Part shown: piece after piece, positions 39,351 through 48,077 of the stretch
How the letters are laid out: the number at the start of each line of letters is the position of its first letter
How positions within the stretch are numbered: position 1 is the first letter of the stretch
Origin: Gammaproteobacteria bacterium
GTDB lineage: Bacteria > Pseudomonadota > Gammaproteobacteria > Steroidobacterales > XN24
Length of the DNA: 62,044 nt
NCBI GenBank assembly: GCA_029287575.1
Contig: JARFQW010000089.1
Span: forward strand, 1-62,044
Direction of reading: 5' to 3'
Translations under genes and position numbers: made by a program
The notes under the pieces: generated by a model
What the model saw: the letters and a program-made list of their open reading frames with translations, nothing else
Told to the model about the DNA's origin: nothing
The model's database searches: none

Positions 39351-40052
39351 ATGGCTAAGAACAAACGACTCGTCAGTCTCGCGGGGATGCTGGTACTTGC
39401 CGGCTGCAATGCCTCGGTCAACGAGGACATCGAGATTACGGCGGGCCAGCCTCACAAAGCGCCGTCGGTTACCGTCAATGGCGATGTGAGGGTCGAACGC
39501 GACGCCGTCTCCGACGCGGCGCTGCGCACCGTCAACGGCAGCATTCGTGTCGACGACTCCGCAAAGGTCAGGGACTGTGCGACCGTGAACGGCCGGATGG
39601 AGATCGGTGACGACACCCAGACCGGTGACCTGGAAACGGTCAACGGGGATCTGCACGTGGGTGAACGCGCTCGTGTCCAGGGGCATATCCGCCTGGTGAA
39701 CGGGGAGGTGGCGCTGAAGACCGGTACGCACGTTGACGGCAGCGTGGATACCGTGAATGGACGCATTGTCATGCACGGCGCCTCGATCGCCGGCAATATC
39801 TCGAATGTCAGCGGCGGCATGCTGATTACCGACGGCACGCATGTCCACGGCAATCTGCGTGTCCGTGACCCCGGCGATGACCCCAAAGGGACGCCACCGG
39901 AGATCGTCATCGGTCCGGATACGGTGATTGACGGGGATCTTCGCTTCGAACAGCCGGTAAGGCTTTTCATCCACGAAAGCGCGCGCGTCGGTGACATCAA
40001 CGGTGCGGAAGCTGTGCGGTACAGTGGCGAAACGCCGTCGGCATCCTCCTGA
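39351..40052 (+). CDS. Lipoprotein with seven VNG-type beta repeats
   Basis: A 233-residue predicted lipoprotein (lipobox LAGC, Cys19). VNG occurs at residues 42, 61, 79, 97, 116 and 135 and VSG at 153, a strict 18-19 residue period (for example TVNGDVRVERDAVSD). This regularity suggests a right-handed beta-helix, resembling bactofilin or DUF4097-like polymer proteins. The function is not known. It begins 14 bp after fadH and overlaps the next gene. Confidence 0.75.
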   Translation: MAKNKRLVSLAGMLVLAGCNASVNEDIEITAGQPHKAPSVTVNGDVRVERDAVSDAALRTVNGSIRVDDSAKVRDCATVNGRMEIGDDTQTGDLETVNGDLHVGERARVQGHIRLVNGEVALKTGTHVDGSVDTVNGRIVMHGASIAGNISNVSGGMLITDGTHVHGNLRVRDPGDDPKGTPPEIVIGPDTVIDGDLRFEQPVRLFIHESARVGDINGAEAVRYSGETPSASS

Positions 40053-40782
40053 GCCGGCCCAGCTCGGTCTGTTCGAGGCAGCGCGTGCGGACACCCGTGG
40101 CATCGAGGTCCGGGAGAGCGGCCGTGCTCGCAGGCTGAGCCTGCGGGTTCATCCCTGGGGGCGGGTCGAGGTGGTTGTCCCTCGCGGCACCGCCACATCC
40201 GCTGTCCGTCGATTCGTCCACGAACACCAGGCGTGGATCGAGCGGACCCGGCGCAGCATGGGCCTGGACGACAGGTCACATCACGAGAGCATACCGTCAG
40301 ACGTTGAGTTCTCACTGACCGGAGAGCGGTTCTGCGTCGATTGGACCGGGGCATCGGCGTCCGGCCGGCTGCTCGGCCGGCCGGCGGCAGACCGTCTCAG
40401 CCTGCGGGGTCCCGAGCACGAGGTGCTCGGTGCGCTGCGCCGCTGGTTTCTGGGCCATGCCCGGCAGGCCCTGGCGCCGCGTCTGAAAGCACTCTCCGAG
40501 GAGCTGGACCTCAGCTACAGGCGACTCCAGGTCCGGCGGCAGCGGACGCGTTGGGGAAGTTGTTCATCCACTGGCACCATCAGCCTCAATGCGTGCTTGC
40601 TGTTCCTGGCCCCGCCACAGGCACGTTATCTTATGGTTCACGAGTTGTGCCATACCCGGCATATGAATCATTCGGCGGCGTTCTGGGACCTGGTGGAGCG
40701 GCACCAGCCGGGTGCCCGGTCCCTGGATCGGGACGTGAGCGAAGCCTGGCGTCACATTCCGGGCTGGGTCATGGCCGGCTGA
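40024..40782 (+). CDS. YgjP/SprT-like zinc metallopeptidase
   Basis: A 252-residue protein of the YgjP-like metallopeptidase family (also called UTP pyrophosphatase). The active-site signature HELCHTRHMNHS is present, with conserved RWGSCSSTGTISLNACLLF just before it. The N-terminal half (RARRLSLRVHPWGRVEVVVPR) matches the family beta-sheet. GTG 40024 is preferred over GTG 39991; both overlap the upstream lipoprotein. The 3' end overlaps the convergent patatin gene by 14 bp. Confidence 0.87.
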   Translation: MAKRRRHPPEPAQLGLFEAARADTRGIEVRESGRARRLSLRVHPWGRVEVVVPRGTATSAVRRFVHEHQAWIERTRRSMGLDDRSHHESIPSDVEFSLTGERFCVDWTGASASGRLLGRPAADRLSLRGPEHEVLGALRRWFLGHARQALAPRLKALSEELDLSYRRLQVRRQRTRWGSCSSTGTISLNACLLFLAPPQARYLMVHELCHTRHMNHSAAFWDLVERHQPGARSLDRDVSEAWRHIPGWVMAG

Positions 40783-41611
40783 GGTCGGCCAGCCAGCGTT
40801 CTTCCCGGCGCGCAAACGCAGCGGCCGACCGCCGGCCTTCGGCAATCGTGCTCCGCATCCGCTCCAGATCGGTGTCATAGGGTCCGACGGGCAGGGGGCG
40901 GTTGGGGTGCAGGACTCGGCAGCCCGCTGGCCACGCCCTTGTGGCCGGACGAAAAAAACCGGCTTTCAGATGGCCCTCGGGGTTCGACACCACGGCCAGC
41001 ACGGGCTGCCCGTTGTCTGCTGCATCAACGGGCGTTCGCAACAGCCAGGCACCGTCGAAAGCCGGGCGGCCATCGATACGAATGACCCGGTGATACGGGC
41101 CGGGTACAAAGCAGGACGCCAGCACCGCCTCGGTGACATCCACCGGGTCCAGACGGGTCAGAAAGCGCCTCGTGAGACGGGGCCGGCAGTGAGTGACTGG
41201 AATGCTGACCGGCAGCAGGGCATCGGTGAGCATCCGCCCGGGGAAGGCTCGTGACATGGCGTTCCCGACAATGTCACTCATTGCCAGGGGCCACCCGAGT
41301 CTGAAGATGCGCTCGGGACGGATGACGCGGGACCCGGCCACTCCCAGCCAGATGTCCTCCAGCTCTCCCAGCCGGCCAAAGGCGACTGCGGCCGCGACGA
41401 TGCTGCCGGCGCTGGCGCCGGCCACCGCGCCGGGTCGTATTCCGCGACGCTCCAGCCAGTCGAGTACACCGATCTGGAAGGCTGCCCGGCCGGCGCAGCC
41501 CTCTAGCGCCACGGCGAAGCCGCCCTGAGAGGAACCCGTCACACGGACTTGGCCGGACCGCAGCCCGGCGGCGACGGATTCCTGACGCCGGCCAGGATTT
41601 CGCGAGCGCAT
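40769..41611 (-). CDS. Patatin-like phospholipase
   Basis: Patatin-fold lipid hydrolase of about 280 residues with the Ser/Asp dyad: Ser in GASAGS and Asp in FDGAW. The usual Gly-rich oxyanion loop is seen as ALEGCAGRAAFQIG, a divergent version. The start is uncertain: ATG 41611 is used here, GTG 41656 overlaps the sirtuin gene, and GTG 41542 would start just before the conserved core. It is last in the acnA-sirtuin-patatin series. Confidence 0.82.
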   Translation of the reverse strand: MRSRNPGRRQESVAAGLRSGQVRVTGSSQGGFAVALEGCAGRAAFQIGVLDWLERRGIRPGAVAGASAGSIVAAAVAFGRLGELEDIWLGVAGSRVIRPERIFRLGWPLAMSDIVGNAMSRAFPGRMLTDALLPVSIPVTHCRPRLTRRFLTRLDPVDVTEAVLASCFVPGPYHRVIRIDGRPAFDGAWLLRTPVDAADNGQPVLAVVSNPEGHLKAGFFRPATRAWPAGCRVLHPNRPLPVGPYDTDLERMRSTIAEGRRSAAAFARREERWLADLSRP

Positions 41612-41636
41612 GCCGGCGCGAGTATGACCCCCGCCA

Positions 41637-42407
41637 TCACCCGGCACCTGGGTCACGGGAGCGCAGTCCGCTCACAAGGGCCGGCAGAAGGGTGCCGGCA
41701 GGACCGGCCAGGGCATAGTCCGCGCGGTCGGTCAGGTCGGTACTCGCGGGATTGATCTCCGCAATCGCCGCACCGCCGGCCCGTGCCCGGTCAGCCAGAC
41801 TGGACGCTGGTGCGACGAGGGCCGAAGTCCCCACGGACAAAAAGACGTCGCACTCGTCGGCGGCCGCGTCCGCCGCCCGCAAGGCATCGGCCGGAATAGC
41901 CTCCCCAAACCAGACCACGCCCGGACCCATCAAGGAGTCGCAGGCGGGGCACCGGGGCGGCATCTCGGCGGCGGGGTCGCCCGCCCGGCCCACGTTGCCG
42001 CAGGTGCGGCAGCGGTTACGGAATATATTGCCGTGAAACTCCACCACGCCTTCGAAACCGGCCCGCTGGTGCAGACCGTCGACGTTTTGCGTAACCAGCG
42101 TGACGGGCAGGCCGAGGGCCTGCATCGCCGCGAGGGCCTGGTGCCCGGGATTGGGGTCGGCCGCGCGGATCAGACCACGCCGCCACTGGTACCACGACCA
42201 CACCAGCCGGGGATCCCGGTCGAACGCCTCCGGCGTGGCGAGCTCGAGGGGGTTGTACTGAGCCCAGAACCCCGTGCCGGCCTCGCGGAAGGTGGGAATA
42301 CCGCTCTCCGCGGAAATACCCGCGCCCGTCAGGACCAGGATCCTGCGGGCGCGGGCGAGCGTGTCAGTCAGCTCCGCGAGGATGCCGGGCGAGTCACCCG
42401 TACCCAT
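41637..42407 (-). CDS. cobB: NAD-dependent protein deacylase, sirtuin class III (CobB-like)
   Basis: Removes acyl groups from lysine with NAD consumption. The 256 residues contain GAGISAESGIPTFR (28-41), QNVDGLH (107-113), catalytic His125 and zinc Cys133/136/153/156. Tyr73 and Arg76 form the YxxR pair that in class III sirtuins binds succinyl or malonyl groups, so desuccinylase activity is expected. It lies 6 bp downstream of acnA. Confidence 0.95.
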   Translation of the reverse strand: MGTGDSPGILAELTDTLARARRILVLTGAGISAESGIPTFREAGTGFWAQYNPLELATPEAFDRDPRLVWSWYQWRRGLIRAADPNPGHQALAAMQALGLPVTLVTQNVDGLHQRAGFEGVVEFHGNIFRNRCRTCGNVGRAGDPAAEMPPRCPACDSLMGPGVVWFGEAIPADALRAADAAADECDVFLSVGTSALVAPASSLADRARAGGAAIAEINPASTDLTDRADYALAGPAGTLLPALVSGLRSRDPGAG

Positions 42408-42413
42408 ATGGCC

Positions 42414-45098
42414 TCAGGCAGCCTGATCCGCGGTGGCCAGCTGTCTCAGCACGAAGTGCAGAATGCCGCCGTTGCGGTAGTAGTCCCGTTCCTTGGGGGT
42501 ATCGATCCGGACACGCGCCGAGAAGGTGATCGGATCACCCGATTCAGGGGTGGCGATCACGGAAACCGTCTCTGCGTTACCGTTGTCCAGCCCCTGGATG
42601 TCGTATACCTCGGTGCCGTTGAGGCCCAGGCTTGCCGGGGACTGGCCGTCGATAAACTGCAGCGGCAGCACCCCCATGCCGATGAGATTGGAGCGGTGGA
42701 TCCGCTCGAAGCTTTCGGCGATCACCGCGCGCACACCCAGCAGCTTGGTGCCTTTGGCCGCCCAGTCCCGGGAGGATCCGGAGCCGTACTCTTTGCCGGC
42801 AATCACGACCAGCGACGTGCCCTCGTCGCGATACTTCATGGCGGCGTCATAGATGCTCATGGTTTCACCGTCCGGGAGATGACGGGTCCACCCGCCCTCC
42901 GTGCCCGGCGCCACCTGGTTGCGCAGACGGATATTGGCAAACGTACCGCGCATCATCACTTCGTGATTGCCGCGGCGCGAACCGTAGGAGTTGAAATCCT
43001 TCTGCTCGACGCCGTGTTCCGTAAGGTAACGGGCGGCCGGGCTGTCGGCCGAGATACTGCCGGCCGGAGAAATGTGGTCGGTGGTCACGCTGTCGCCGAG
43101 AAGCGCCAGCACGCGCGCCCCCGAGATTTCCGCGACCGAATCCGTGTCGAGCGACATCCCCTCGAAGAACGGCGGGTTGCGCACGTAGGTGGAGTCGTCC
43201 ACCCAGTCGAAGATCTGTCCTTCCGGGCTGGGCAGTGACGTCCAGTTTTCATCCCCGGTGAAGACGCTGTCATAGCTCTTTCGGAACATCGTCGAATTAA
43301 TGTGCTTCAGGATGGTGTCAGCGATCTCCTGGGAGGAAGGCCAGATGTCCTTGAGGAACACCGGCTCCCCGGCGCTGTCGTGTCCGAGGGGATCCTTGTA
43401 CAGGTCGACGTTGAGGTTGCCGGCCAGTGCATAGGCCACCACCAGCGGCGGCGAGGCAAGAAAGTTCATGCGCACGAGGGGGTGAATACGGCCCTCGAAA
43501 TTACGGTTGCCCGACAGTACAGACGTACCGACCACGTCGTTCCCGGCGACCGCTTCCGCGATCTCCGGGTCCAGCGGACCGGAGTTGCCGATGCAGGTCG
43601 TGCACCCATAGCCGACGACGTTGAAGCCCATGGCTTCGAGGTCGTCCAGCAGACCGGCGGCCTGCAGATACTCGGTCACGACTTTCGAGCCGGGGGCCAG
43701 ACTGGTCTTCACCCACGGCTTCACGGTCAGACCGCGGGCGTGGGCGTTGCGCGCCAGCAGCCCCGCGCCCACCATCACCGCGGGATTCGAGGTATTCGTG
43801 CAGCTGGTAATCGCGGCGATCAGCACGGCGCCGTCTTGGATTTCGAAGTCCTTGCCCTTCATCGAGACCGGGGCGCGACCGAAGCCGGCATCGGTCCGCG
43901 CCGAGGCGATCGGCTGCAGATGACCTTCGAAAACCGACTTGGCTTCCTTGAGCAGGATCCGGTCCTGGGGGCGGCGCGGGCCGGATATGCTGGGTTCGAC
44001 CGTGCCCATGTCCAGTTCGAGCACGTCGGTGTATTCGGCTTCCGGCGCGCCGTCTTCGCGCCACAGCCCCTGGGTCTTCGCGTAAGCCTCGACCAGCGCA
44101 ACCTGTTCTTCGCTGCGGCCCGACAGGCGCAGGTAGCGGACTGTCTCTTCATCGATCGGAAAGATGCCGCAGGTGCTGCCGAACTCCGGACTCATGTTGC
44201 CCAGCGTGGCCCGGTCGGCAAGCGGAAGATTCGAGAGGCCGTCACCGAAGAACTCGACGAACTTGCCGACGACCCCCCGGTTACGGAGCATCTCGGTGAC
44301 GGTCAGCACCAGGTCAGTCGCAGTCGCCCCCTCCGGCAGAGTGCCCGTGAGGCGGAAGCCGATAACCTGCGGTATGAGCATCGTGATGGGCTGGCCGAGC
44401 ATCGCGGCCTCCGCCTCGATGCCGCCGACGCCCCAGCCGAGTACGCCCAGTCCGTTGATCATCGTGGTGTGTGAGTCCGTGCCCACGAGGGTGTCGGGAT
44501 AGGCCTGGTGGCCGCCGTTCTTGTCGGCATCGAACACCACCCGCGCAAGGTATTCGAGATTGACCTGGTGGACGATCCCCGTGTTCGGCGGAACGACCCG
44601 GAAGTTGTCGAAGGCGCTCTGGCCCCAGCGCAGAAAGGTGTATCGCTCCTGGTTCCGGGAAAACTCGATGGCGTTGTTTTCCGCCAGCGCCGTGGGCGAA
44701 CCGTACCGGTCGACCTGAACCGAGTGATCGATTACGAGTTCGGCGGGGGAGAGGGGATTGATGGCCTCGGCCTTGCCGCCGAGCTGCACCACGGCGTCGC
44801 GCATGGCCGCCAGGTCGACAATCGCGGGAACGCCCGTGAAGTCCTGAAGAATCACCCGGGCCGGAGTAAACGCGATTTCGCTTGTCGGCTCGGCCTTTGC
44901 ATCCCAGTTCGCGAGCGCCAGGATGTCGTCCTTCGTGACGTCCACGCCATCCTCGTGCCTCAGGAGGTTCTCCAGGAGAATCTTGAGAGAGAAGGGGAGC
45001 CGCGCCACGCCAGTATCCTTGAGCGCGTCGAGACGGAAGATTTCGTAGTCTCGCCCGTCGACGGACAGGGTGGAGCCGGCTTTGAATGTGTCCTTCAT
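42414..45098 (-). CDS. acnA: Aconitate hydratase A
   Basis: TCA-cycle enzyme interconverting citrate and isocitrate, 894 residues. The 4Fe-4S ligands are in SCTNTSNP and [12 protein letters not shown]. Other landmarks are [24 protein letters not shown] and a C-terminal swivel domain with [16 protein letters not shown]. The length and motifs fit AcnA (IRP-like) rather than AcnB. The start is ATG 45098 with GGAGGAAGC upstream. It has its own promoter. Confidence 0.97.
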   Translation of the reverse strand: MKDTFKAGSTLSVDGRDYEIFRLDALKDTGVARLPFSLKILLENLLRHEDGVDVTKDDILALANWDAKAEPTSEIAFTPARVILQDFTGVPAIVDLAAMRDAVVQLGGKAEAINPLSPAELVIDHSVQVDRYGSPTALAENNAIEFSRNQERYTFLRWGQSAFDNFRVVPPNTGIVHQVNLEYLARVVFDADKNGGHQAYPDTLVGTDSHTTMINGLGVLGWGVGGIEAEAAMLGQPITMLIPQVIGFRLTGTLPEGATATDLVLTVTEMLRNRGVVGKFVEFFGDGLSNLPLADRATLGNMSPEFGSTCGIFPIDEETVRYLRLSGRSEEQVALVEAYAKTQGLWREDGAPEAEYTDVLELDMGTVEPSISGPRRPQDRILLKEAKSVFEGHLQPIASARTDAGFGRAPVSMKGKDFEIQDGAVLIAAITSCTNTSNPAVMVGAGLLARNAHARGLTVKPWVKTSLAPGSKVVTEYLQAAGLLDDLEAMGFNVVGYGCTTCIGNSGPLDPEIAEAVAGNDVVGTSVLSGNRNFEGRIHPLVRMNFLASPPLVVAYALAGNLNVDLYKDPLGHDSAGEPVFLKDIWPSSQEIADTILKHINSTMFRKSYDSVFTGDENWTSLPSPEGQIFDWVDDSTYVRNPPFFEGMSLDTDSVAEISGARVLALLGDSVTTDHISPAGSISADSPAARYLTEHGVEQKDFNSYGSRRGNHEVMMRGTFANIRLRNQVAPGTEGGWTRHLPDGETMSIYDAAMKYRDEGTSLVVIAGKEYGSGSSRDWAAKGTKLLGVRAVIAESFERIHRSNLIGMGVLPLQFIDGQSPASLGLNGTEVYDIQGLDNGNAETVSVIATPESGDPITFSARVRIDTPKERDYYRNGGILHFVLRQLATADQAA

Positions 45099-45145
45099 GC
45101 TTCCTCCGGACGGTGGATTGCTGATAGCCGGGTGATTCGGGCTCG

Positions 45146-45170
45146 CGGATCCGGCCTCGGGCCGGGTCCG
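45146..45170 (-). promoter_or_regulatory. 5'-terminal hairpin in the acnA leader
   Basis: An 11-position stem (45146-45156 with 45160-45170) with one C/A mismatch and a 3-base loop. It falls a few bases after the start site expected from the -10 at 45180-45185. It may stabilise the message. Confidence 0.4.
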
Positions 45171-45179
45171 AGCCGGTCA

Positions 45180-45185
45180 ATTATA
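45180..45185 (-). promoter_or_regulatory. -10 element of acnA
   Basis: On the - strand this reads TATAAT. The -35 is weak (GAAAAC at 17 bp, CTGAAA at 19 bp). It gives a leader of about 75 nt before acnA. Confidence 0.5.
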
Positions 45186-45282
45186 GCGTCAGATCGGGGA
45201 TTGTTTTCAGGCGGGTCAGCCAGGGGGTGTAGAAACCGGGTCGGGCAGCCGATCGCTCCGGCGAAGGCCCGGCGAGCTGTTG

Positions 45283-46407
45283 CTAGCCTGTGGCCGCAGT
45301 GTCGACGGCCATGGCGCTGCGGGCCGTGGACGCAATCACGGCGCCGCCGAGACACCGGTCCCCGGCATAGAAGACGATGAACTGCCCCGGGGTGACCGCG
45401 CGCTGGGGCTCGTCGAACAGCACTTCAACCGATTCGCCGCGGATTTCGACCCGGCAGCTCCGCGCTGCCTGGCGATACCGCGTCTGCGCGCCACAGGCAA
45501 AGCAGCCCACGGGCGGTTCGCCGCCAATCCAGTGCGGCCGCACGCCGGTTACCAGGTCGCACTGCAGCGACGGATGGTCGTGGCCCTGGACGACGGTCAG
45601 CTGGTTGCGGTCCAGGTCCTTGCCGGCCACGTACCAGGGCGCGTCGGACGCGCCCTGCCGGCCACCGATTCCCAGGCCCTGGCGCTGGCCCAAGGTGTAA
45701 TACATCAGCCCCTGATGTTCGCCGATGACGTCGCCGGCTTCGGTGACGATCGGGCCGGGCTGGGCCGGCAGGTAGCCGGAAAGAAATTCCCGGAACGGAC
45801 GCTCGCCGATAAAGCAGATACCGGTCGAATCCTTCTTGTCATGAACGGGTAAACCCTGGGCCGCCGCCAGTGCTCTGACCTCTTTTTTGGTGAGGTCGCC
45901 CAGCGGAAAGCGGGTGATTGCCAGGGCGTCGTCAGGTGCGGCGTGCAGAAAATAGGTCTGGTCCTTGGACCGGTCGTGGGCCCGCGTCAGCTGGGGAGTT
46001 GCGCCGGTCCCGTCGAGCCTGGCGTAGTGCCCGGTCGCCACGTGGGCGGCGCCCAGCCGGCGGGCGTATTCCACAAATGCACCGAACTTGATCTCCCGGT
46101 TACACAGCACGTCCGGATTCGGGGTCCGGCCAGCCTGGTACTCGCTGAGGAAGTAGGCAAAGACCCTCTCCCTGTACTCCGCGGCGAAGCTGACCCGGTG
46201 CAGCGGGATAGCCAGTCGTTCGCATACGTCCCTGGCGTCCTGGTAGTCCGTGGCATTCGTGCAATAGCCGTCTTCGTCCTCTTCCCAGTTGCTCATGAAC
46301 AACCCGTGGACGTCCCAGCCGTCCTCGAGCAGCCGCCATGCGGCGACGGAAGAGTCCACGCCTCCGGACAGCCCGACAACGATACGCTTGCGAGAATTGG
46401 ACGCCAT
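45283..46407 (-). CDS. mnmA: tRNA-specific 2-thiouridylase MnmA
   Basis: Thiolates U34 of tRNA-Lys, tRNA-Glu and tRNA-Gln. The 374 residues carry PP-loop GLSGGVDSS (12-20), catalytic Cys102 (DVLCNRE) and Cys198 (STGICFIGER), the same positions as in E. coli. The tRNA-Lys(UUU) in this window is one of its substrates. It lies downstream of nudJ as in E. coli. Confidence 0.97.
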   Translation of the reverse strand: MASNSRKRIVVGLSGGVDSSVAAWRLLEDGWDVHGLFMSNWEEDEDGYCTNATDYQDARDVCERLAIPLHRVSFAAEYRERVFAYFLSEYQAGRTPNPDVLCNREIKFGAFVEYARRLGAAHVATGHYARLDGTGATPQLTRAHDRSKDQTYFLHAAPDDALAITRFPLGDLTKKEVRALAAAQGLPVHDKKDSTGICFIGERPFREFLSGYLPAQPGPIVTEAGDVIGEHQGLMYYTLGQRQGLGIGGRQGASDAPWYVAGKDLDRNQLTVVQGHDHPSLQCDLVTGVRPHWIGGEPPVGCFACGAQTRYRQAARSCRVEIRGESVEVLFDEPQRAVTPGQFIVFYAGDRCLGGAVIASTARSAMAVDTAATG

Positions 46408-46515
46408 GCGCCTAGTCTAAATCGGTCACCGCCGGCGGGCGAGAGCCCCGGTGCCGCAGGGCAAGTCGATTGCGCGGCGCGGGGCGACCGGGCGGCGGTG
46501 TGAGTGCGGCCCCGC

Positions 46516-47001
46516 TCAGCCGGTACGCAGCTCCAGTGGCTCACCGGAGTCCGAGATGCCGAGATGCGCGATCAGCCCGAGCGGGTAACGGCAACCGGCC
46601 TGATAGTCGTCGATAACCCGCAGAACCAGCGGACTGCGCAAGCGAGGCTCGCGCTGCTGGATTTCGCGGCGGGTGAGCCACACGGCCCGTTCGATGCCCG
46701 TGTCCAGCGGCCGATTGGCTTCATGGCCGGTGGCCTGCCCGCAGAAGGCGACACGCAGATATCCCTTGCCCGAGGCGGGATGCCGCCACAGGTACAGACC
46801 CACCACGCGTTCGGGCAGGAAGTGCCAGGCCGACTCCTCGAGGGTTTCGCGAATTGCGGCCTCGATCAGAGTCTCACCTGCCTCGAGGTGGCCTGCGGGC
46901 TGGTTGAAGACCAGCTCTCCCGAAACCGTTTCCTCCACAAGGAGGAATCGTCCGTCGCGTTCGATGACGGAGGCTACGGTGACGTCGGGTCTGAATGCCA
47001 T
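46516..47001 (-). CDS. nudJ: Nudix phosphatase NudJ
   Basis: A 161-residue Nudix hydrolase with the box GHLEAGETLIEAAIRETLEES; the usual Gly after EE-S is Ala. Adjacent to mnmA in the same order as E. coli nudJ-mnmA, which supports the assignment. E. coli NudJ acts on nucleoside di- and triphosphates and on hydroxymethylpyrimidine diphosphate. Confidence 0.88.
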   Translation of the reverse strand: MAFRPDVTVASVIERDGRFLLVEETVSGELVFNQPAGHLEAGETLIEAAIRETLEESAWHFLPERVVGLYLWRHPASGKGYLRVAFCGQATGHEANRPLDTGIERAVWLTRREIQQREPRLRSPLVLRVIDDYQAGCRYPLGLIAHLGISDSGEPLELRTG

Positions 47002-47064
47002 ATGGGCTCTTTCCTGTTCTGTGGGTCGCTCACCCTGGAGCGTGAAGATGACCGAAGGATGACA

Positions 47065-47583
47065 CTACAGCGACAGGCGCCGGGTTTCCGGGGCAGGCGT
47101 ACTGTCTTGCCACATCTGGTCGAAGTCCTGCAGATACAAACGTGCCACGGCGGGCTCCCGGGTGTCAGCGACACCGTCCCATCGCTCCCGGTTCGACCGG
47201 TAGACCACGCCGGACTCGTCGGCGACCAGAAACGCCTCCGGCCGTCCGAGAAATTTCTCGCCGAGCTGACGAAACTCCACGAAACTCGACAGCCGCCGTG
47301 CCAGGTGGACGAAACGGTTCGACCGGCGCAGCGCCCGCTCCGGGTCGGCGACGAGTACCCGGATCCTGACATAGCTGCGGGACAGCACGAGCTGCTTGAT
47401 CGTATTCAATACCTCGGCATCGTCGTAGACACCGGGCTCCAGGTCGCCGGTAAAGATGGCAAGGGAGCGCGTGGCCCCGGAAACCACCTTCAGGACCGCA
47501 TCCCGGACGTCGGCCTTACGGGTCATGACCGAACGTGTCGTCATGACATCTGCATCATGTAGTCCTTGTATCGTGCTGGCCAT
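47065..47583 (-). CDS. Hypothetical protein paired with the GNAT gene
   Basis: A 172-residue protein without signal or membrane helix. It begins with a region resembling stress/PLD-like folds (DAVLKVVSGATRSLAIFTGDLEPGVYDDAEVLNTI...) and includes RIRVLVADPERALRRSNRFVHLARRL and EAFLVADESGVVYRSNRERW. The pattern (a strand, then ADPxxAL, then a lone domain without HKD motifs) recalls domains fused to acetyltransferases in other gammaproteobacteria. It begins 10 bp after the GNAT gene. Confidence 0.65.
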   Translation of the reverse strand: MASTIQGLHDADVMTTRSVMTRKADVRDAVLKVVSGATRSLAIFTGDLEPGVYDDAEVLNTIKQLVLSRSYVRIRVLVADPERALRRSNRFVHLARRLSSFVEFRQLGEKFLGRPEAFLVADESGVVYRSNRERWDGVADTREPAVARLYLQDFDQMWQDSTPAPETRRLSL

Positions 47584-47593
47584 GCCCGGAACC

Positions 47594-48016
47594 TCACAGA
47601 ATGCGTCTCATCAGGCGGTGAGGGATGCCGGCCTCATCGAACTCGTCCCCCTCGGCCACGAACCCCTGCCGCTCGTAAAACGCCAGGGCCCGTGTCTGGG
47701 CGTGGAGGTAGACCTCGGGGTGTCCGCGCTGCTGCGCTTGCGCCACCAGGGCGGCGAGGATTGCTGCGCCGACTCCCTGCTGCCTCCACGGCCGCAGGAC
47801 CGCCATGCGACCAATCTTGCCGCCTGGGTGAAGCCGGCCCGTACCGACCACGTCACGGTTTTCCGTCTCGGCGAGCGCGTGAACGCATTCCGCGTCCAGG
47901 CCGTCCCACTCCAGGTCGGGCGCGACGGCCTGTTCCTCAATGAATACGACCTCCCGGACATGGCGAATTGCGGCTTCATCCTCCGACCAGTGCGCGAGGC
48001 GTACAATGAGGGTCAA
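47594..48016 (-). CDS. GNAT-family N-acetyltransferase
   Basis: A 140-residue acetyltransferase with the acetyl-CoA loop GRMAVLRPWRQQGVGAAIL and a terminal ALAFYERQGFVAEGDEFDEAGIPHRLM. The latter is typical of the ElaA/YjcF-like branch. The start is TTG 48016, chosen for GGAG about nine bases upstream and because no ATG or GTG precedes the conserved core. Substrate unknown. Confidence 0.88.
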   Translation of the reverse strand: MTLIVRLAHWSEDEAAIRHVREVVFIEEQAVAPDLEWDGLDAECVHALAETENRDVVGTGRLHPGGKIGRMAVLRPWRQQGVGAAILAALVAQAQQRGHPEVYLHAQTRALAFYERQGFVAEGDEFDEAGIPHRLMRRIL

Positions 48017-48077
48017 CGCAGAATCTCCAGAAAGTATTAGAAAAACACTGTAGGCCGCTGATTAAAATAACCTGAAG

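Noticed and set aside
43302-44474. 390-residue + strand frame opposite acnA
   Set aside because: Shadow of aconitase with no domain match by eye.
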